In this document: positions 51,024-61,492 of the stretch, one piece after another
How positions within the stretch are numbered: the first letter of the stretch is position 1
Layout of the letters: the number at the start of each line of letters is the position of its first letter
Source of the DNA: Thraustochytrium sp. TN22
Taxonomy: Eukaryota > Sar > Bigyra > Thraustochytrida > Thraustochytriidae
DNA length: 64,000 nucleotides
Reading direction: 5' to 3'
NCBI GenBank assembly: GCA_013306675.1
Contig: JABLUY010000118.1
Location: 1-64,000 of the forward strand
Notes under the pieces: generated by a model
What the model saw: the letters and a program-made list of their open reading frames with translations, nothing else
Told to the model about the DNA's origin: nothing
The model's database searches: none
Program-made: the position numbers and the translations under genes

Positions 51024-52619
51024 CCTGCCGCTTCGCCGCTTGCCGCTTCGCCGCTACGCCGCTACGCACGCCTCCTGCGCGCCGCCGCTGCGCCGCGCCG
51101 CGCTGACGTGGCTTGCCGCTAGCCTGCCTGCCTGCCTGCCTGCCCTGAGGCCCGCCGGCTGCGCCGTCAACCGCCGCCACGCCCGCCGCGCCGCCGCGCC
51201 GCCGCGCTTGCCGCGCCGCGCTGCGCCGCTCGCCGCGGCCGCCGCTCGCCCGCCCGCTTGCCGCCGCTCGCCGCCAGGCCGCTGCCGCTCTGCCGCGCGC
51301 CGCCGCCGCGCGAGCGAGGCCGCCCGAGCAACGAGGTCAGATGACTCGGACCGCGCCTCTTGTCACGGTCGGCTACTTCACAGTGAGTCAGTCAGTGAAC
51401 GAACTTCGACTTCAAGTTGACTTGGAGCTCCAGGCGCCAACGGCGAGGATCAGCTGCTTCTCCGGGGCGCCGCACAAGCGCAGACGGCCGTCGCCACGGA
51501 GTTGTGCTCGTCGCCCTGGTTGTAAAGCTTAGCTCTTAGCTAGCTAAAAGGTAGAGTGAAGCGGGACCGAAGTCGGGCCTGGTTTACGCGAGCGATGAGT
51601 GCCGATTCCAGGCGAGCCAAGATTGCGAGCGACGAAATCAGCTGCGAGCAAAACAAGCGAACTTCGTCGAGCTGCAAGCTAAGCTCGCTAGCTCTCTAGC
51701 TAGCTAGCTGGCCTAGTAGTTTGCAGCCACATTGCTACGCACCAGCAACATTGCTGACGATTCTGAGGTGAAGATCGTGCCGGCCACTGCGGCCAAACTT
51801 TGCTCTCCTCATGCTTCTCAGATTGACCGTGTACAGGCAGGTCCATGGAGCGATGCGGTAGCGATGACATCGCTTAAAGTCCATCGTGCTATCATTGTAC
51901 GAGTGGTACCAGACCTTTCTTGCTCACTGTCAAGGCAAGGCAGATGGCTATAAAATGTTCACGCTTGCATAAGATCACGCTTGCGCAAGAACAAGGAGTG
52001 CAAGGCCATCTCGCCTTTCTCTCGTCCATCACGTTTTTACGGTAACACATACCACGAACCTTTCTTGCTCAAGGCGAGGAGGCAACTGGAGCAAGTAAGT
52101 AAATCTTTGCGCTTCCCTGACGATGAGAACAAGAGCGCCCCGTCCCCATCATCCCGTCCACGCCTCCCAGCCATTGTGGCACTCCATCCGACCCTCCTGT
52201 TTTCAAGATCATGCATTCTCTCCAAGCTCGCCGAGGTCGCACTGCAGTCGATCTCCTCGGGGTCGGCGACGGCCCGGCCCGGGTCGCCGCGCTGCTGTGT
52301 CAGCTACTACCATTAGTTACATCCCCCACTAAGTTTGGCACCTTGGCCCACTGGCCCGCAGCTTCCCCTCAAGGTCCAAGCGGTGCCCTCAGCCTCCACT
52401 CCGTCCACTGCAGCAAAACCGTGGCCGCCCCACGCAGCCTCGCCCAGTGCAGCCCCCCTCCTGCGGCTCGGGCTGCGGGCAGTGGCGCGCCCCCCGGGGC
52501 GCCTCTGGGCCGGAGGCGGCCTGGGCGCCGGTCGAGCTCCCTTTCACGATCATGATCGAGCGAAGCGGCCGCCGCGCCACGCACGCAGAGCGCGAGAGAT
52601 CGGCGGCGCGCGCGGCGGC

Positions 52620-52650
<31 letters not shown>

Positions 52651-52745
52651 GCGGCGTCGGCGGAGGGCGGCGGCAGGCGGCAGGCGGCGGCGGCGCGCGC
52701 GGCGCGGCAGCAGGCGGCGGCCCCTCGGTCTCCCTTTCGAGCATC
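51024..52745. other. 1.7 kb spacer between delta-COP and V-ATPase c starts
   Basis: A divergent pair. (CCTG)n at 51122-51144, GCCGCTTGCCGC repeats near 51030-51070 and 51200-51290, GCTAGCTAGC words near 51530 and 51690-51712, and (GGC)n at ~52613-52660. The middle part (51720-52330) is closer to neutral composition, but no frame resembles a known protein. Confidence 0.45.
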
Positions 52746-53243
52746 ATGTCGGAGGACCTGGACGTGGGCACGGCGATGCCGGTCTTCTTCGGCATGGCCG
52801 GCGCGAGCCTGGCGCTCGTGCTGGCCAACTGCGGCGCGGCTTACGGCACGGCCAAGGCCGGCGTCGGCATCGCGGCAATGGGTGTCATGAACCCGGAGGC
52901 CGTGCTCAAGAACGTGATTCCCGTCGTCATGGCGGGTGTCATTGGCATCTACGGCCTCATCGTGTCCGTGCTGCTCGCCTCGGGCATCGACCAGCCCGTG
53001 CTGCGCAACCAGTTCTATACCAACATCTACGGCTGGGATACCGGCTTCAAGCACTTCGCTGGCGGCCTCGCCGTCGGTGCTAGCGGTCTTGGCGCTGGCT
53101 ATGCCATTGGCGAGGTCGGCGACCTTGGCGTCAAGATGGTCGGCATTGAGCCCCGCCTCTTCGTCGGCCTTATCCTCATTCTCATTTTCGCTGAGGCGCT
53201 CGCTCTCTTCGGCCTCATTGTTGCCCTCATTCTCTCCACCTAA
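52746..53243 (+). CDS. ATP6V0C: V-type H+-ATPase proteolipid subunit c (16 kDa), 165 aa
   Basis: Forms the rotor ring of the Vo sector that carries protons into vacuoles and endosomes. Four membrane helices are visible: from [60 protein letters not shown], and [26 protein letters not shown]150 in helix 4 ([10 protein letters not shown]) is the essential proton-carrying carboxylate. The [14 protein letters not shown] and [14 protein letters not shown] loops are typical. Start at 52746; the open frame upstream is GC filler. Length is normal. Confidence 0.96.
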   Translation: MSEDLDVGTAMPVFFGMAGASLALVLANCGAAYGTAKAGVGIAAMGVMNPEAVLKNVIPVVMAGVIGIYGLIVSVLLASGIDQPVLRNQFYTNIYGWDTGFKHFAGGLAVGASGLGAGYAIGEVGDLGVKMVGIEPRLFVGLILILIFAEALALFGLIVALILST

Positions 53244-53800
53244 TTATGATCATGTGATGACGCCCTTCGTTGAGGATCCTGTGCCTCCTCGGCGGCCGAG
53301 CTGCTCTCTCGCAGAACCTCCATCGTCCTTGTTCGCATGGGGTTGGCCGCACGCGATGTGATGTGCTGAATGACGCAGCAAAGCCTTTACTTGCAACCTT
53401 GCGATTCGGCCGCGAGGGGCGAGCGAGCGCCCACTGCAGGAAAGCATCCAGACTGTCGCTCCATCGGAGCTGAAGCAGCCTGAGGCCGCTCAGGCTGGCG
53501 TGCCACTCATGGTTGCCTCGAACCACCAGCACGCGGCTCCCGGGCCTGCCGACGCCGGAAAGCGCACCGCCGCACCGACGTCCGTGCTGTGCTTATTAGC
53601 GTCTCAGAGTCTGAGCGTCGCGAGCCTTTTTCAAGCAACTCGCGCCTCGATCAAAACCCTGTCTGGTCTCAGGCGCGCGAGCGGCGCGCGGCGGCGGCGG
53701 CGGCGCGGCGCGGCGCGGCGCGGTCCGCGGGCGAAAGTCCGGCGGCGCAGGCCGGCGGAGCGCGCGCGCTGCGCGGCGAGCTGGCCGACACCTGGGCGCC
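53244..53800. other. Intergenic ~560 bp, 5' flank of the PQ-loop gene
   Basis: No gene recognised. The 3' end is a (GCGGC)n stretch at ~53684-53725. Confidence 0.4.
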
Positions 53801-55414
53801 ATGAACGCAGCAGACTGCACGTGCTACCCGGCGGTGAAGGACGGGGATCACTTCAATGAGTTCATCGCGTACCACCTTGGAGAGTGCGTGTGGAGCCTGC
53901 GCGAGGTGTCCTCGGTGGTGATCGGGTTCTCGTCGATCGGGTTCTGGATTGCGTGCCAGATGCCGCAGATCATCAAGAACGTGCAGAAGCGCAGCGCCAG
54001 CGCGCTGTCCAAGTGGTTCCTGCTGGAGTGGTTTCTTGGAGACGCGCTCAACCTGTGCGGCGCGCTGCTTACCAAGCAGCTGCCCACGCAGCTTGCGACC
54101 GCCATCCTCTTCATCTGCAACGACACGATCATGATCAGCCAGCTCACCTATTACTCGCTCTACGGCGTGCGCGAGCCGCCCATCGAGGTGGACGACTCCG
54201 AGCTGGAGGAGGCGCTCCTGCACCGCCACAACCAGAACTACGGCACGGGCGCTGGCGGGGCTTCCGGCAGTGGCACCGGCGGCGGCGCGCGCTACTCCAC
54301 GCTCATGGAGGGCGGCGAGAGCGAGGAGGGCGGCGACGACGAGGGCGACGACATGCTGACCTTCGCGCAGCATGGCCAGGGCTACGGCGCCACAGACAAC
54401 GGCAACGGCAGCGGTAGCGGGGCCGGCCGCAGCCTGCGCTCGGAATCTGACACCCAGGCAGGCCAGGACGGCGGCGCCAAGGAGGGCGGCTCGCGAATCT
54501 CGCGCATGCTGGGCCTCGCGGCTGTCGTCGTGCCCCTCTACAGCGCCGCCATCCTGCAGCAGACGCACATGCAAACCACAAGCAAGCTAGCTGGCGCCGT
54601 GACCACGGACTTCTCGGCCGCCGCAACGCCCGCCTCGCTCCTGGCGCACGTTCTTGGCGATGACGGCCCGCTGCCTGACTGCGGCGCGCAGTCCGGCGAG
54701 GTCAGCAAGCTCGCCAACCAGATTGGCACGGCCATCGGCTGGGTTTCCGCGATCGTCTACCTCAACAGCCGTCTGCCGCAGATCGTCAAGAACTGGCGCC
54801 GCAAGTCCGTCGAGGGTCTCTCCTTCCTCATGTTCTTTTGCGCCGTCATGGGCAACACCACCTACGGCCTAGGCGTGCTGCTGCGCGACGCCTCCTGGCC
54901 CGCCATCTACAAGGCCTTGCCCTGGCTCGTGGGCAGCTTGGGCACGCTCGCGCTCGACTTCTTCATCCTCATCCAGTTTTGGTGCTACAGCGACTACGTC
55001 GACGACGATGACGAGGCCGTCGCCGAGCTCGAGGAGGCCGATACCATGTACGTCGCGGCCGTCGATGCTGCCGAGGCCGGCGCGCCTTCCGCCGACTCCT
55101 TTGCGGCCGCCGCGCGTGAGCGCCGCCGCCACGCGCTCGAGGCACTCCAGCGCAGCCCGCAGCGCGGCATCTTCGGCATGAAGTCATGGACCACCTCGCC
55201 GCTCTTCAAGCCGCAGAAGCCGCGCCAACCTGGCCGTCCTGGCCACTCGCGCCACTCCTCCATGCCGCCGCCGCTCAACCTGCGCGACACCGAGTCGCTT
55301 GGCGTCCTCCCCTCCGAGGCTGGCAATCCGTCCAACATGAACCGCGCACGGCCCACCTCCAACTCCTTCACGGCCTCCACCTCGCACGAGCTCTACCGCA
55401 ACGACTCGAACTGA
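53801..55414 (+). CDS. PQ-loop repeat transporter, YPQ1/PQLC2-like, 537 aa
   Basis: Seven-helix PQ-loop protein of the lysosomal/vacuolar cationic amino-acid exporter group. PQ motif 1 is at P55-Q56 (QMPQIIKNVQKRSASALS) and motif 2 at P326-Q327 (RLPQIVKNWRRKSVEGLS); the duplicated three-helix units are clear. Helix FLGDALNLCGALLT and the later MFFCAVMGNTTYG match the family. A long cytosolic loop (residues ~130-240) is Gly/Ser- and Glu/Asp-rich and unique. The C-terminal ~130 residues are disordered with many Ser/Pro. Animal PQLC2 and yeast Ypq proteins are shorter. No acidic dileucine targeting motif is obvious beyond EALLHR. Convergent with the NEL gene. Confidence 0.85.
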   Translation: MNAADCTCYPAVKDGDHFNEFIAYHLGECVWSLREVSSVVIGFSSIGFWIACQMPQIIKNVQKRSASALSKWFLLEWFLGDALNLCGALLTKQLPTQLATAILFICNDTIMISQLTYYSLYGVREPPIEVDDSELEEALLHRHNQNYGTGAGGASGSGTGGGARYSTLMEGGESEEGGDDEGDDMLTFAQHGQGYGATDNGNGSGSGAGRSLRSESDTQAGQDGGAKEGGSRISRMLGLAAVVVPLYSAAILQQTHMQTTSKLAGAVTTDFSAAATPASLLAHVLGDDGPLPDCGAQSGEVSKLANQIGTAIGWVSAIVYLNSRLPQIVKNWRRKSVEGLSFLMFFCAVMGNTTYGLGVLLRDASWPAIYKALPWLVGSLGTLALDFFILIQFWCYSDYVDDDDEAVAELEEADTMYVAAVDAAEAGAPSADSFAAAARERRRHALEALQRSPQRGIFGMKSWTTSPLFKPQKPRQPGRPGHSRHSSMPPPLNLRDTESLGVLPSEAGNPSNMNRARPTSNSFTASTSHELYRNDSN

Positions 55415-55900
55415 CGGTAAGGGCCATCCAAGGTGGGGGGAAGGGGGGGAGAAGGTCTGAGTGAGCACCTGCTGATCATAGTCGTTCGTTAGCTACTAGC
55501 TCTAAAGGCCAACCATGGTAACCCTTGTCCCACTACAGCTTGGTCAGAGAAGAAGAAGAAGTAGTAACTTAGTAGCAGAAGGAGGAGGAGGAGGAGGCGG
55601 AGGGAAACAAGCCGCAAAAGCAGCGTCCGAAGCATTGCGCGACCACTCCCGGGAGGCACCTTACCTTGTCAGCCGTGAGCGAGACATGCCAGCCCACGAT
55701 GCAGATCTGAGCGTCCGAATTTCCAGGTAGAGGTGTCCGCAGGCACACTACACCGCCCGTACGTGCCAACGAGGACTGACAGCGAATCCGACGGATTGAA
55801 CGTAAGCAAGCATCGATTTACTACTAGTCAGCAGAACCAAGAGGCGAGTGCGAGGCGCCCTGGTCCTTCTCTTCAGGCACCTGACGTCGCGACGGCCTCT
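55415..55900. other. Convergent 3' spacer, no gene
   Basis: Contains an AGAAGAAGAAG/GGAGGAGGAGG tract near 55546-55600. No gene or RNA recognised. Confidence 0.4.
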
Positions 55901-58900
55901 TCAAGCGCTTCCCCGTGAGGAGCTCGATCTCGAACTGGAGCGCAGGCGGGAGGCTCGCGCCAGTGCGCGACGGAGCCTGGGCGGCAGCTCGTCAGGCCCG
56001 AGCGGCACGTTGGTAAAGTCGAGCCCGGTCACGATCCAGCGGTCGAGCAACTCTCTGAGGTCCCACGGACCGCGCTTGTCAACAAGGACTGGCTGGTCCA
56101 TGGGCTCGCCGCTGAAGGCGCGCCAGCTTGTGCGGCGCGACACCGTCTCGGCCGGAAGCCCATCGTAGTCAATGGCGGCGGCCGTCTCGGCGCGCAGCTG
56201 GCGCTCCCACTCGGGCCAGGTGGCGAGCCATTCCTCAAACTGGGCGTCCGAGATGCCGAGCGCAGCGTCGCGAGCGGCGGCGATCTGGTCCGCAGTGACC
56301 GGCACGAAGGTGCGGTACAGCATGGCGCTCGAGGAGACCGGCAGGTCAAGCGCCTCCCGCAGCGAGATCTCGAACCGGAGGTAGACGCAGACGTCGTCGC
56401 GTATCGCGCCCGGGTGCGCAGCCGCGTGCTCGCGGACGATTTGCAGGCGCATGACGCGGCGCCCGAGCTCGCGCAGCGCCGCGCGGTCGCCACGCGCGCG
56501 GATGATGAGCGTCATCAGGTACATATCGTTGAGCGCCCAGATGGGCTTGTCGGAGCACGAGTCGATCGAGTCCGCAATGCGCGAAAGGAGCTCCTCGCGC
56601 ACGCCCTCCGGGTCCTGCTCAATGATCTCGAGCAGCTCCACGACGCGCTGCGCCAGACCCTCGCGCAGGTCCGGCCGCCGGAACTCGGCACTGCGCTTGA
56701 GCAGCAATAAGAATCCGAGGATCGTCGAGTGGTGGAAGACGTCCACCGCCTCGTGCAAGGCGAGCGACGGCTCGCGCCCCGCGCGCGCCTCCCAAAACGC
56801 CACAGCCTCCTCCAGCGTCGTAAAGTCCGGAGTGCGCGAGACCGCGTCGTCTATCGCATGAGCCAGGCTCAGGCCCGTCTGAAAGGCAGCGCAGCGCGCC
56901 TCGAGGAATTCGAAGCTCAGGTCGCGGCCGATCGGCGACGCCTCATCCACCACGATGCTTGCGACGTTGCGGATCACCGCGTCCGGGAGCTCGTGCAGCG
57001 AGCTGCAGTTGCTCACCTCGATAAGACGCGACACGCGAGTCGACTCCGGCACCTCGGCGAGCTCCAGGTTGTCGCGCAGCGCCAAGAAGCCCGCGCGAAG
57101 GCGCTCTGAAAGCGTGGTGAGGCCGGCGCAGTCCGAGATCTCTGCCGTCTCGCGCACGCGCACGTGCTCCGGTAGCCTGCGCAGCGACGGCAGCTTGCGC
57201 AGAACCAGGTTGCCGCGCAGGTTGATCTGCTCGCACAGCGCGTCCAGGCTTGGGCAGGAGTCCACGGTGATGGAGTTGCGACACTGCAGCTGCTCTGGCA
57301 GCTCCACGAGGTTCAGGCACTGCACGATGCAGACGTCGTTGGCGTGCAGCACGCGCGGCAACTGCAGCGTGCCGCAGCGGTCGATGCGCAGCTCACGCTT
57401 CACGCGCAGAGACCCGGTCAGCTCCAGCTGCGGGCATTGCGAGATCTGGCACGAGCCGAGATCCATGCTCGTGGGCAGCGAAGCCACGCCCGCGTCCCGA
57501 ATGTACAAGTCCGGGTGGTGCCCGCTCGCCGTGAAGCGCTGTGGCAGTGCCTGCAGCTCGGCGCAGGCCACCACTACGGCCTTTTCGCGCGCGCACGCGC
57601 CGTCCTGCACCGTGTGCAGGGCCGGCAAGGCAACCAAGTAGAAGATGTCGACACGCACGCCGCGCGGCACCATCTGCACCGCGCAGTTCTTCATCTTGAA
57701 GAGCTCGCCCACCTGAAGGTCCTCGGGCAGCTCCTGCAGCGCCTCGCAGTCAGAGAGCACGAGCTCTTCGAGCCGGAGCTGCGCCGGCAGCGTCGTCACG
57801 GCGCTGTCCCGCACGCACAGCCGGCCCGTCACGTGCGCATCGTGCAGGTGCTCAAGTCGCGGGCACGACTCGAGAATGAGCGTCTCCACGTGCAAGTCGG
57901 ATGCGAAGCCGGCCAGCACGTGGCACCGTGAGAGAATCAGCGTCTCTTGCACCTGCACGTTCGCCACGCTCTCCAGCGCCTGGCACGCGCGTACCTCGAG
58001 ATGCGACACTTGCACACCGTCGGGCAGCCGCCGCAGCCGCGGGAGGTCCTGTAGCACCAGCATGACGTGCACGCGCAGGTCTGCTGGCAGCGCCCGCACC
58101 TTGGGGCAGTTCGTCAGCACGAGCGTAGCAACTTCCAGCCCACTTGGCAGCGCCTCCAGCTCTGCGCAGTCCACCAGGTGCAGCCCGAGCATCTGCCACG
58201 GCTGCACAACGGGCGCGGCGAAGTCGAGCGGGCCGGCCCACGTGCGAACGCTGAGCTGGCCGCGCCACGTCACGCCACAATCGCGGAGGCGCAGACCTCG
58301 GCCGCCAGCGTGCTGACCAAGGTGTGACCCGTCGATCGTCACCGTGTTGAGCACCTCGAGCGCGCCCTGGCTGCGCCCGAGTGCATCGTGGTTCACCCAC
58401 TGCAGCAGTGCGCCGAGCACCGGCAGGTCCTGAGCGATCATCTTCATGCCGGCTGCCGTCAGGGAAAAGGCGTCCAGGTCCGTCGCGGTCCCGTGTAGGA
58501 GCGCCTCGCGGGCCCGCTCCACGCGGGCCTCAAGGGCGGCGCCCAGGATGAAGTTCACCACGCTCTCCGTGACGTGCGAGACATCGTTCCCGCGCTCGAT
58601 CTGGATGCCCCGGAGCCCCGCGTTCTTCTGCAACAGGCCCACCACCGGCACGAGGTCCTCGCTGGACAGGCCGCAGTCGACGAGGCGCAGGTGCTGTAAG
58701 GTCCTGTGCGACGTGAGCGCGTCCAGCACGTTGGCGAGCACGGGCGCCATGGCCGGCGCGTACTCGACATAAAGTTTTAGCAGCGCGGCGCGGCGCATGG
58801 CATCGACAAAGTCGATACGCGACGCAAAGGCCGCGGATTGCGGCGCGAGGTCCACCGGGCGGCCCGCGCTGGCGTCGAGGGCGACGCCGCCCTCGACGAC

Positions 58901-61492
58901 GAGCACTTCGAGGCCGGGCATACGCGCACCCGCAGCGAGACCGGCCCACGGGAGCGCATTGGCCTCAATGGTACGAACGTGCAGCCTGCGCAGCGAGTCG
59001 GTGCCGGCCGCCGCGGGGAGGGCGAGGTCGAGCACGTCCGCGGCGCCGCTCAGCTCGAGGCTCTCGAGCGCACAGGCGCCACGCTCTAGCGCGGTGGCCA
59101 GGTGCTGCGCCTGCGCGCGCGAGCATAGAAAGAGGTCGAGGCGCAGCGGCTGCGTGGCGACGAGCGCCTGCACGAGCCTCTTTGAAGCTTCGGCGCGCTC
59201 CGCGGCCGCCAGTTTCTCCTGGCGCGCGCCTTGGCCGAGTCCGAGCCGGCGCAGCGACGCGTGCGAGGCGAGCACCTCGATGGCGTCCTGCGCCGCCTCC
59301 TCGGAGATGCCATTGTTGCCCAGATCCAGCGTGTGCAGGGTGCGGTTGGCGTCCAGTCCAGCGCGCAGCGCAGACCAGCCCGTGTCCAGCGAGGTGCCCA
59401 CTAGGCTAAGGTGCTGCAGGCGTTTGTTGTGCTCGAACATGCGTTGCAGAGGGACGGCGAGGCGCGACGAGAGGTTGCTTCGGGCCAGGTTGAGCGCGCG
59501 CAGGCTGGTGTTGGCCTGCAGCTTCTCCAGGAGGCGCTCGGCGATGGGCGCGGCAAGAGCGTTTAGCGCAAGGTTCAGGATGACCACCTTGGAGTCGGCG
59601 CCGGCCAGGTCGGTCCAGGCGAAGTCCACGTCCGGGTCGCCGGGCGAGGTCACGTGCAGGTTGATGCCCAGGACGTTGTCGCGCAGGTCGAGGAAGCGGA
59701 CGGCAGGCCTACCGCGTAGAACCTGTGCGAGCTCGTTGGCGCCGAAGCCGGTGAGACAGTTCTCCGCCAGATTGAGCGCCGTGAGCGAGGGCAGCTCGTT
59801 GGCCGCCAGCTCGGCGCAAAGCACGTGGCAGCCGGTGTCGCCGAGCTGACTCTGCGAGATGTCCAGGTAGCGTACGGCCTGGAAAGCGCGGCACAGGTAC
59901 GAGAGCACGTGCGGGCGCTGCACGTTTCGAAGGCAGGTGAGCTGCGCGAGCACGAGCGAGCGCAAGACACGATTGGGCGCACGGCGCTCCACGAGGCGGC
60001 GCAGCGCGGTGCGCAGCAGGTTGTCCTTTTGGCTGGTGAGCCAGCTGCTGATGGGCCGCGACGGCCGATACGGCGCGAAGGCAAAGTTGGGCCCCAGATT
60101 GACCACGACCGACGACACGCAGTGGCGCGCCGAGGCGACGGTGAGCGCCGGGACGATGCCCTTCCACAGGTTCATGTCCCGAAACGCAACGCCGAAGGGG
60201 GCCGCATAGGACCCGTTGAGGCTGAAGCGGATCGATTTGCGGTCCAGGTCGACGTAGCAGCCGATCACGTCGCCGGTGCGGCAGCGGCGGCCAAAGTCCT
60301 CGGAGCGGTTGTCCGCCACGGCGCGGCCCTGCGCCGGGTCAAAGCCCCAGCTGTACAGGCTATCGCCGACGCCCACTCCGGCGCCCTTGCCCTCCTCGTA
60401 CGAGGTGGCCACCCACCAGGTGTCGGTCCAGCCGATGCGGGCGGCCGCCCAGGACGTGTCGCTCCGCCAGCCCGTAAGCTCTACCTCGTAGTAAAAGGAC
60501 TGGCTGCCGGTGCGCAGCGTGGCCATCTCCTTGAGCGCCACGGTGGTGTAGGAGCCGTGGAAGTCAATCTGCGTGCGGCCAGGCCCGCGGGGTGACATCT
60601 CGGCGCGGCCCGAGAGCGCGCGGAAGGGCGCGGTCCCAGACGCCTCGTAGGCGCCTGCCAGGTTGAGCCCGTCCAAGTGGCCACCGCGGTGCGCGTCCGA
60701 AAGCAGGTCGGCGAAGGCGCCGACGCCCTCCAGGCGCGCGCCTTCCAGACTCAGGACGTGCGGTCCGCGGCCGGCGCGCAGCGTACGGGACAGCTGGGCA
60801 GCCAGCTTTACGGGCACGGTGCAGCGCGTCAGGTCGAGCGCCTCCAGCGACCGGTTCCTGCGCACCGCCGCCCACACGTCGCGGTCGCTCAGCACACGCG
60901 CCAGCAGGTCATCAGGGCCGAGGATGCTGCCGCCGTCGTCATTCAGTAGCGTCTCCAGGACATCCAGCCTCACGGTCGCGTCCTCCTCGCCCTCGTACTC
61001 TTCCGACGTGCGGCTCGCGCGCGTGCCCTGCAGCGCGCGGTCGCCCAGCAGGCGCGCCATGCCCGCCAGCAGGCCATTCCCGGCCAGTGTCCTCCGCCGC
61101 ACGCTCGCCACGCGGCTGCGCTGCCGCGACGCCTCGCCGCTCATGCTCTCCGAGAGCGCCCGCGCTCGCGCCCGCGCCGCTGCTCCTGGCTCGACGGGCT
61201 CGTTGCTAGGGTACTGGTACCGCCCCAGGCGCTGGTCCTGCACGCGCTGCGCCTGCGCAGCGACGAGCGAGCTCGCGTCGAGCTGCAAGACCTCTTGAGT
61301 CGAGCGAGCGAGCAAGCGAGCGAGCGAACGCGAAAGCGCCACGAGGCGGGGGTTGCCGCCGCGCAGCCGCGCACGCAGCCGTCCCACCGCCACGCGCCAC
61401 CACGCGGCTACGGGTCTGCCGGGTGGCCACGCGCCACTCGCGTGCTCGACAGAGCAACTCGCGGGGCGCGAGGGCGAGCCTGGGGCACTCAC
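55901..61492 (-). CDS. SPRY + LRR + NEL-type (IpaH/SspH-like) E3 ubiquitin ligase, 1863 aa
   Basis: One unbroken frame. Residues ~305-473 are a SPRY/B30.2-type domain (SFYYEVELTGWRSDTSWAAA, IGCYVDLDRKSIRFSLNGSY). Residues ~475-1090 are RI-type LRRs (LRALNLARSNL, LHTLDLGNNGISEEAAQDAI). Residues ~1095-1530 are ~20-residue repeats of the form LxVxxLxLxxCPxLxxLPxx, as in bacterial effector LRRs. Residues ~1540-1810 match the NEL domain: DSCSDKPIWALNDMYLM with the CxD motif at C1646-D1648, then LGRRVMRLQIVREHAA, VCVYLRFEISLREALDLPV, and VTADQIAAARDAAL, FEEWLATWPEWERQLRAETA. NEL enzymes are known mainly from bacterial effectors (IpaH, SspH, SlrP), where the Cys carries ubiquitin and the LRR picks the substrate. 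The start may be downstream, for example near residue 116. A Ser/Arg tail ends the protein. Confidence 0.8.
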   Translation of the reverse strand: MSAPGSPSRPASCSVEHASGAWPPGRPVAAWWRVAVGRLRARLRGGNPRLVALSRSLARLLARSTQEVLQLDASSLVAAQAQRVQDQRLGRYQYPSNEPVEPGAAARARARALSESMSGEASRQRSRVASVRRRTLAGNGLLAGMARLLGDRALQGTRASRTSEEYEGEEDATVRLDVLETLLNDDGGSILGPDDLLARVLSDRDVWAAVRRNRSLEALDLTRCTVPVKLAAQLSRTLRAGRGPHVLSLEGARLEGVGAFADLLSDAHRGGHLDGLNLAGAYEASGTAPFRALSGRAEMSPRGPGRTQIDFHGSYTTVALKEMATLRTGSQSFYYEVELTGWRSDTSWAAARIGWTDTWWVATSYEEGKGAGVGVGDSLYSWGFDPAQGRAVADNRSEDFGRRCRTGDVIGCYVDLDRKSIRFSLNGSYAAPFGVAFRDMNLWKGIVPALTVASARHCVSSVVVNLGPNFAFAPYRPSRPISSWLTSQKDNLLRTALRRLVERRAPNRVLRSLVLAQLTCLRNVQRPHVLSYLCRAFQAVRYLDISQSQLGDTGCHVLCAELAANELPSLTALNLAENCLTGFGANELAQVLRGRPAVRFLDLRDNVLGINLHVTSPGDPDVDFAWTDLAGADSKVVILNLALNALAAPIAERLLEKLQANTSLRALNLARSNLSSRLAVPLQRMFEHNKRLQHLSLVGTSLDTGWSALRAGLDANRTLHTLDLGNNGISEEAAQDAIEVLASHASLRRLGLGQGARQEKLAAAERAEASKRLVQALVATQPLRLDLFLCSRAQAQHLATALERGACALESLELSGAADVLDLALPAAAGTDSLRRLHVRTIEANALPWAGLAAGARMPGLEVLVVEGGVALDASAGRPVDLAPQSAAFASRIDFVDAMRRAALLKLYVEYAPAMAPVLANVLDALTSHRTLQHLRLVDCGLSSEDLVPVVGLLQKNAGLRGIQIERGNDVSHVTESVVNFILGAALEARVERAREALLHGTATDLDAFSLTAAGMKMIAQDLPVLGALLQWVNHDALGRSQGALEVLNTVTIDGSHLGQHAGGRGLRLRDCGVTWRGQLSVRTWAGPLDFAAPVVQPWQMLGLHLVDCAELEALPSGLEVATLVLTNCPKVRALPADLRVHVMLVLQDLPRLRRLPDGVQVSHLEVRACQALESVANVQVQETLILSRCHVLAGFASDLHVETLILESCPRLEHLHDAHVTGRLCVRDSAVTTLPAQLRLEELVLSDCEALQELPEDLQVGELFKMKNCAVQMVPRGVRVDIFYLVALPALHTVQDGACAREKAVVVACAELQALPQRFTASGHHPDLYIRDAGVASLPTSMDLGSCQISQCPQLELTGSLRVKRELRIDRCGTLQLPRVLHANDVCIVQCLNLVELPEQLQCRNSITVDSCPSLDALCEQINLRGNLVLRKLPSLRRLPEHVRVRETAEISDCAGLTTLSERLRAGFLALRDNLELAEVPESTRVSRLIEVSNCSSLHELPDAVIRNVASIVVDEASPIGRDLSFEFLEARCAAFQTGLSLAHAIDDAVSRTPDFTTLEEAVAFWEARAGREPSLALHEAVDVFHHSTILGFLLLLKRSAEFRRPDLREGLAQRVVELLEIIEQDPEGVREELLSRIADSIDSCSDKPIWALNDMYLMTLIIRARGDRAALRELGRRVMRLQIVREHAAAHPGAIRDDVCVYLRFEISLREALDLPVSSSAMLYRTFVPVTADQIAAARDAALGISDAQFEEWLATWPEWERQLRAETAAAIDYDGLPAETVSRRTSWRAFSGEPMDQPVLVDKRGPWDLRELLDRWIVTGLDFTNVPLGPDELPPRLRRALARASRLRSSSRSSSSRGSA

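Noticed and set aside
49290-51122. 610-codon plus-strand frame opposite delta-COP
   Set aside because: Antisense shadow rich in Leu/Val/His; delta-COP is unmistakable on the other strand.
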